DNA of 64,000 bases from Mesorhizobium sp. (GTDB lineage Bacteria > Pseudomonadota > Alphaproteobacteria > Rhizobiales > Rhizobiaceae), in the NCBI GenBank assembly GCA_004020315.1, contig SAQG01000029.1, positions 1 through 64,000 of the forward strand. The letters are read 5' to 3'. The position numbers and the translations under genes were made by a program. Under the pieces are notes generated by a model. It was not told the origin of the DNA. It saw nothing but the letters and a program-made list of their open reading frames with translations, and made no database searches. This document shows, piece after piece, positions 63,234 to 64,000 of this stretch. Position 1 is the stretch's first letter; every line of letters starts with the position of its first letter.

Positions 63234-64000
63234 ATGCTCGACATAAAACGCATTCCCATCCCGGCGCTGATCGGCCTGGTGCTGACTGCGCTGTTCGTGC
63301 TGGCGGCGATCTTCGCGCCCTGGATCGCGCCGTATGGCAATGGCGAGATTGTCGGCGATGTCTGGGGACCGATGTCGGCGACACATTGGCTGGGCACCGA
63401 CAATCTCGGCCGCGACCTCCTTTCGCGCATGATCTACGGGGCCCGCGTCACGCTGTTTATCGCGGTGCTGGCCACCGCACTGTCCTTCTCGCTCGGCGCC
63501 ATCCTTGGCTTCTCGGCGGCGGTTTTCGGCGGCTGGTTCGACACGCTTATGTCGCGCCTCGTCGATCTCCTGATGTCGATCCCGACGCTGATCATGGGTC
63601 TCGTCGTGCTCTCGGTACTGCCGACCAATCTGGTGACGCTGATCCTGGTTATGGGCATTCTCGACTCGACCCGCGTCTATCGCCTGTCGCGGGCGGTCGC
63701 CGTCGACATTAACGTCATGGATTTCGTCGAGGCGGCCAAGCTGCGCGGCGAAGGCAGCATGTGGATCATCTTCCGCGAGATCCTGCCCAATGCGTTGTCG
63801 CCGTTGGTTTCGGAACTCGGCCTGCGCTTCATCTATGCCGTGCTGTTCCTGTCGACGCTGTCCTTCCTCGGGCTCGGCGTGCAGCCGCCTAGCGCCGATT
63901 GGGGCGGCATGGTCAAGGAAAACAAGGACGGCATCGTCTTCGGCATCGCGGCGGCGCTGATCCCCGCCGCGGCGATCGCGATGCTGGCGATTTCGGTCAA
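63234..64000 (+). CDS. Peptide-type ABC transporter permease (DppC-like), 3' end outside window
   Basis: The frame is open to the right edge (255 codons). It has the DppC pattern: a cytoplasmic start followed by LVLTALFVLAAIFAPWIAPYG, THWLGTDNLGRDLLSRMIYGARVTL, and the EAA loop FVEAAKLRGEGSMWIIFREILPNALSPL followed by STLSFLGLGVQPPSADWG. About 25-40 residues are missing by family length. Two ATPase genes would be expected beyond the window. The ATG at 63234 follows GGGGAAGCGG. Confidence 0.92.
   Translation, partial: MLDIKRIPIPALIGLVLTALFVLAAIFAPWIAPYGNGEIVGDVWGPMSATHWLGTDNLGRDLLSRMIYGARVTLFIAVLATALSFSLGAILGFSAAVFGGWFDTLMSRLVDLLMSIPTLIMGLVVLSVLPTNLVTLILVMGILDSTRVYRLSRAVAVDINVMDFVEAAKLRGEGSMWIIFREILPNALSPLVSELGLRFIYAVLFLSTLSFLGLGVQPPSADWGGMVKENKDGIVFGIAAALIPAAAIAMLAISV

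Overview
The window looks like ordinary chromosome from an alphaproteobacterium of the Rhizobiales, most likely Mesorhizobium or a close relative. This rests on the high GC content, the proton-translocating transhydrogenase encoded in three subunits, an aa3-type oxidase subunit IV, a FeeM-type N-acyl synthase, many short palindromic intergenic repeats of the kind common in Mesorhizobium, and the general look of the proteins. It is inferred from reading, not from a database search. I saw no insertion sequence, prophage, integrase, CRISPR array, rRNA or tRNA. The left edge carries a 42-bp perfect inverted repeat starting at base 1, which looks more like a contig-end fold-back than biology.

Layout. 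0-9.4 kb: end of an Ldh-type dehydrogenase, DoxX protein, NDUFA9-like protein, a cytochrome P450, gyrB, a 25-residue membrane peptide, a membrane protein and a lipase-fold membrane protein. 9.4-13.2 kb: transhydrogenase operon (pntAa-pntAb-pntB) behind an oxidase subunit IV, and a DUF3096 miniprotein. 13.3-20.2 kb: FeeM-like N-acyl amino acid synthase, a GGDEF-EAL protein, and a fused indolepyruvate ferredoxin oxidoreductase. 20.4-27.4 kb: lipoprotein and CGNR regulator, orphan LivH permease, a TRAP transporter (dctQM, with dctP convergent) and a zinc alcohol dehydrogenase. 27.7-35 kb: glutamine amidotransferase-like hydrolase, AprI/Inh-like protein, LacI regulator with a 2-hydroxyacid dehydrogenase, EamA exporter, AraC/DUF2000 pair, MarR regulator and a Tat-exported intradiol dioxygenase. 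35-41.7 kb: COG0523/CobW GTPase with a WD40 protein, aminotransferase with a glutamine-synthetase-like ligase, and UdgX.

41.7-58.4 kb is a purine/ureide catabolic cluster. Guanine goes to xanthine (guaD), xanthine to urate (xdhA, xdhB, with xdhC for maturation), urate to 5-hydroxyisourate (membrane PuuD), then to OHCU (uraH) and to allantoin and allantoate (PuuE fused to OHCU decarboxylase). Ureidoglycine is handled by a cupin aminohydrolase and ureidoglycolate by AllA. A glycerate kinase can take carbon from glyoxylate onward. Allantoate amidohydrolase and glyoxylate carboligase are not in the window. Two divergent promoter regions serve this cluster (puuD/LysR and uraH/puuE), and both contain the same spaced motif. 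Downstream of allA sit a CDA-fold deaminase, a CocE/NonD hydrolase and a peptide-type ABC transporter that runs off the right edge.

The most notable observations are a repeat-derived, in-frame insertion of about 47 residues inside xdhC; the motif shared by the two purine promoters; a UdgX with only three cysteines; a flavin monooxygenase gene broken by apparent loss of one 4-nt repeat unit; and an HGE (not HAE) deaminase in the ureide operon. I did not find a convincing wholly new multi-gene system.
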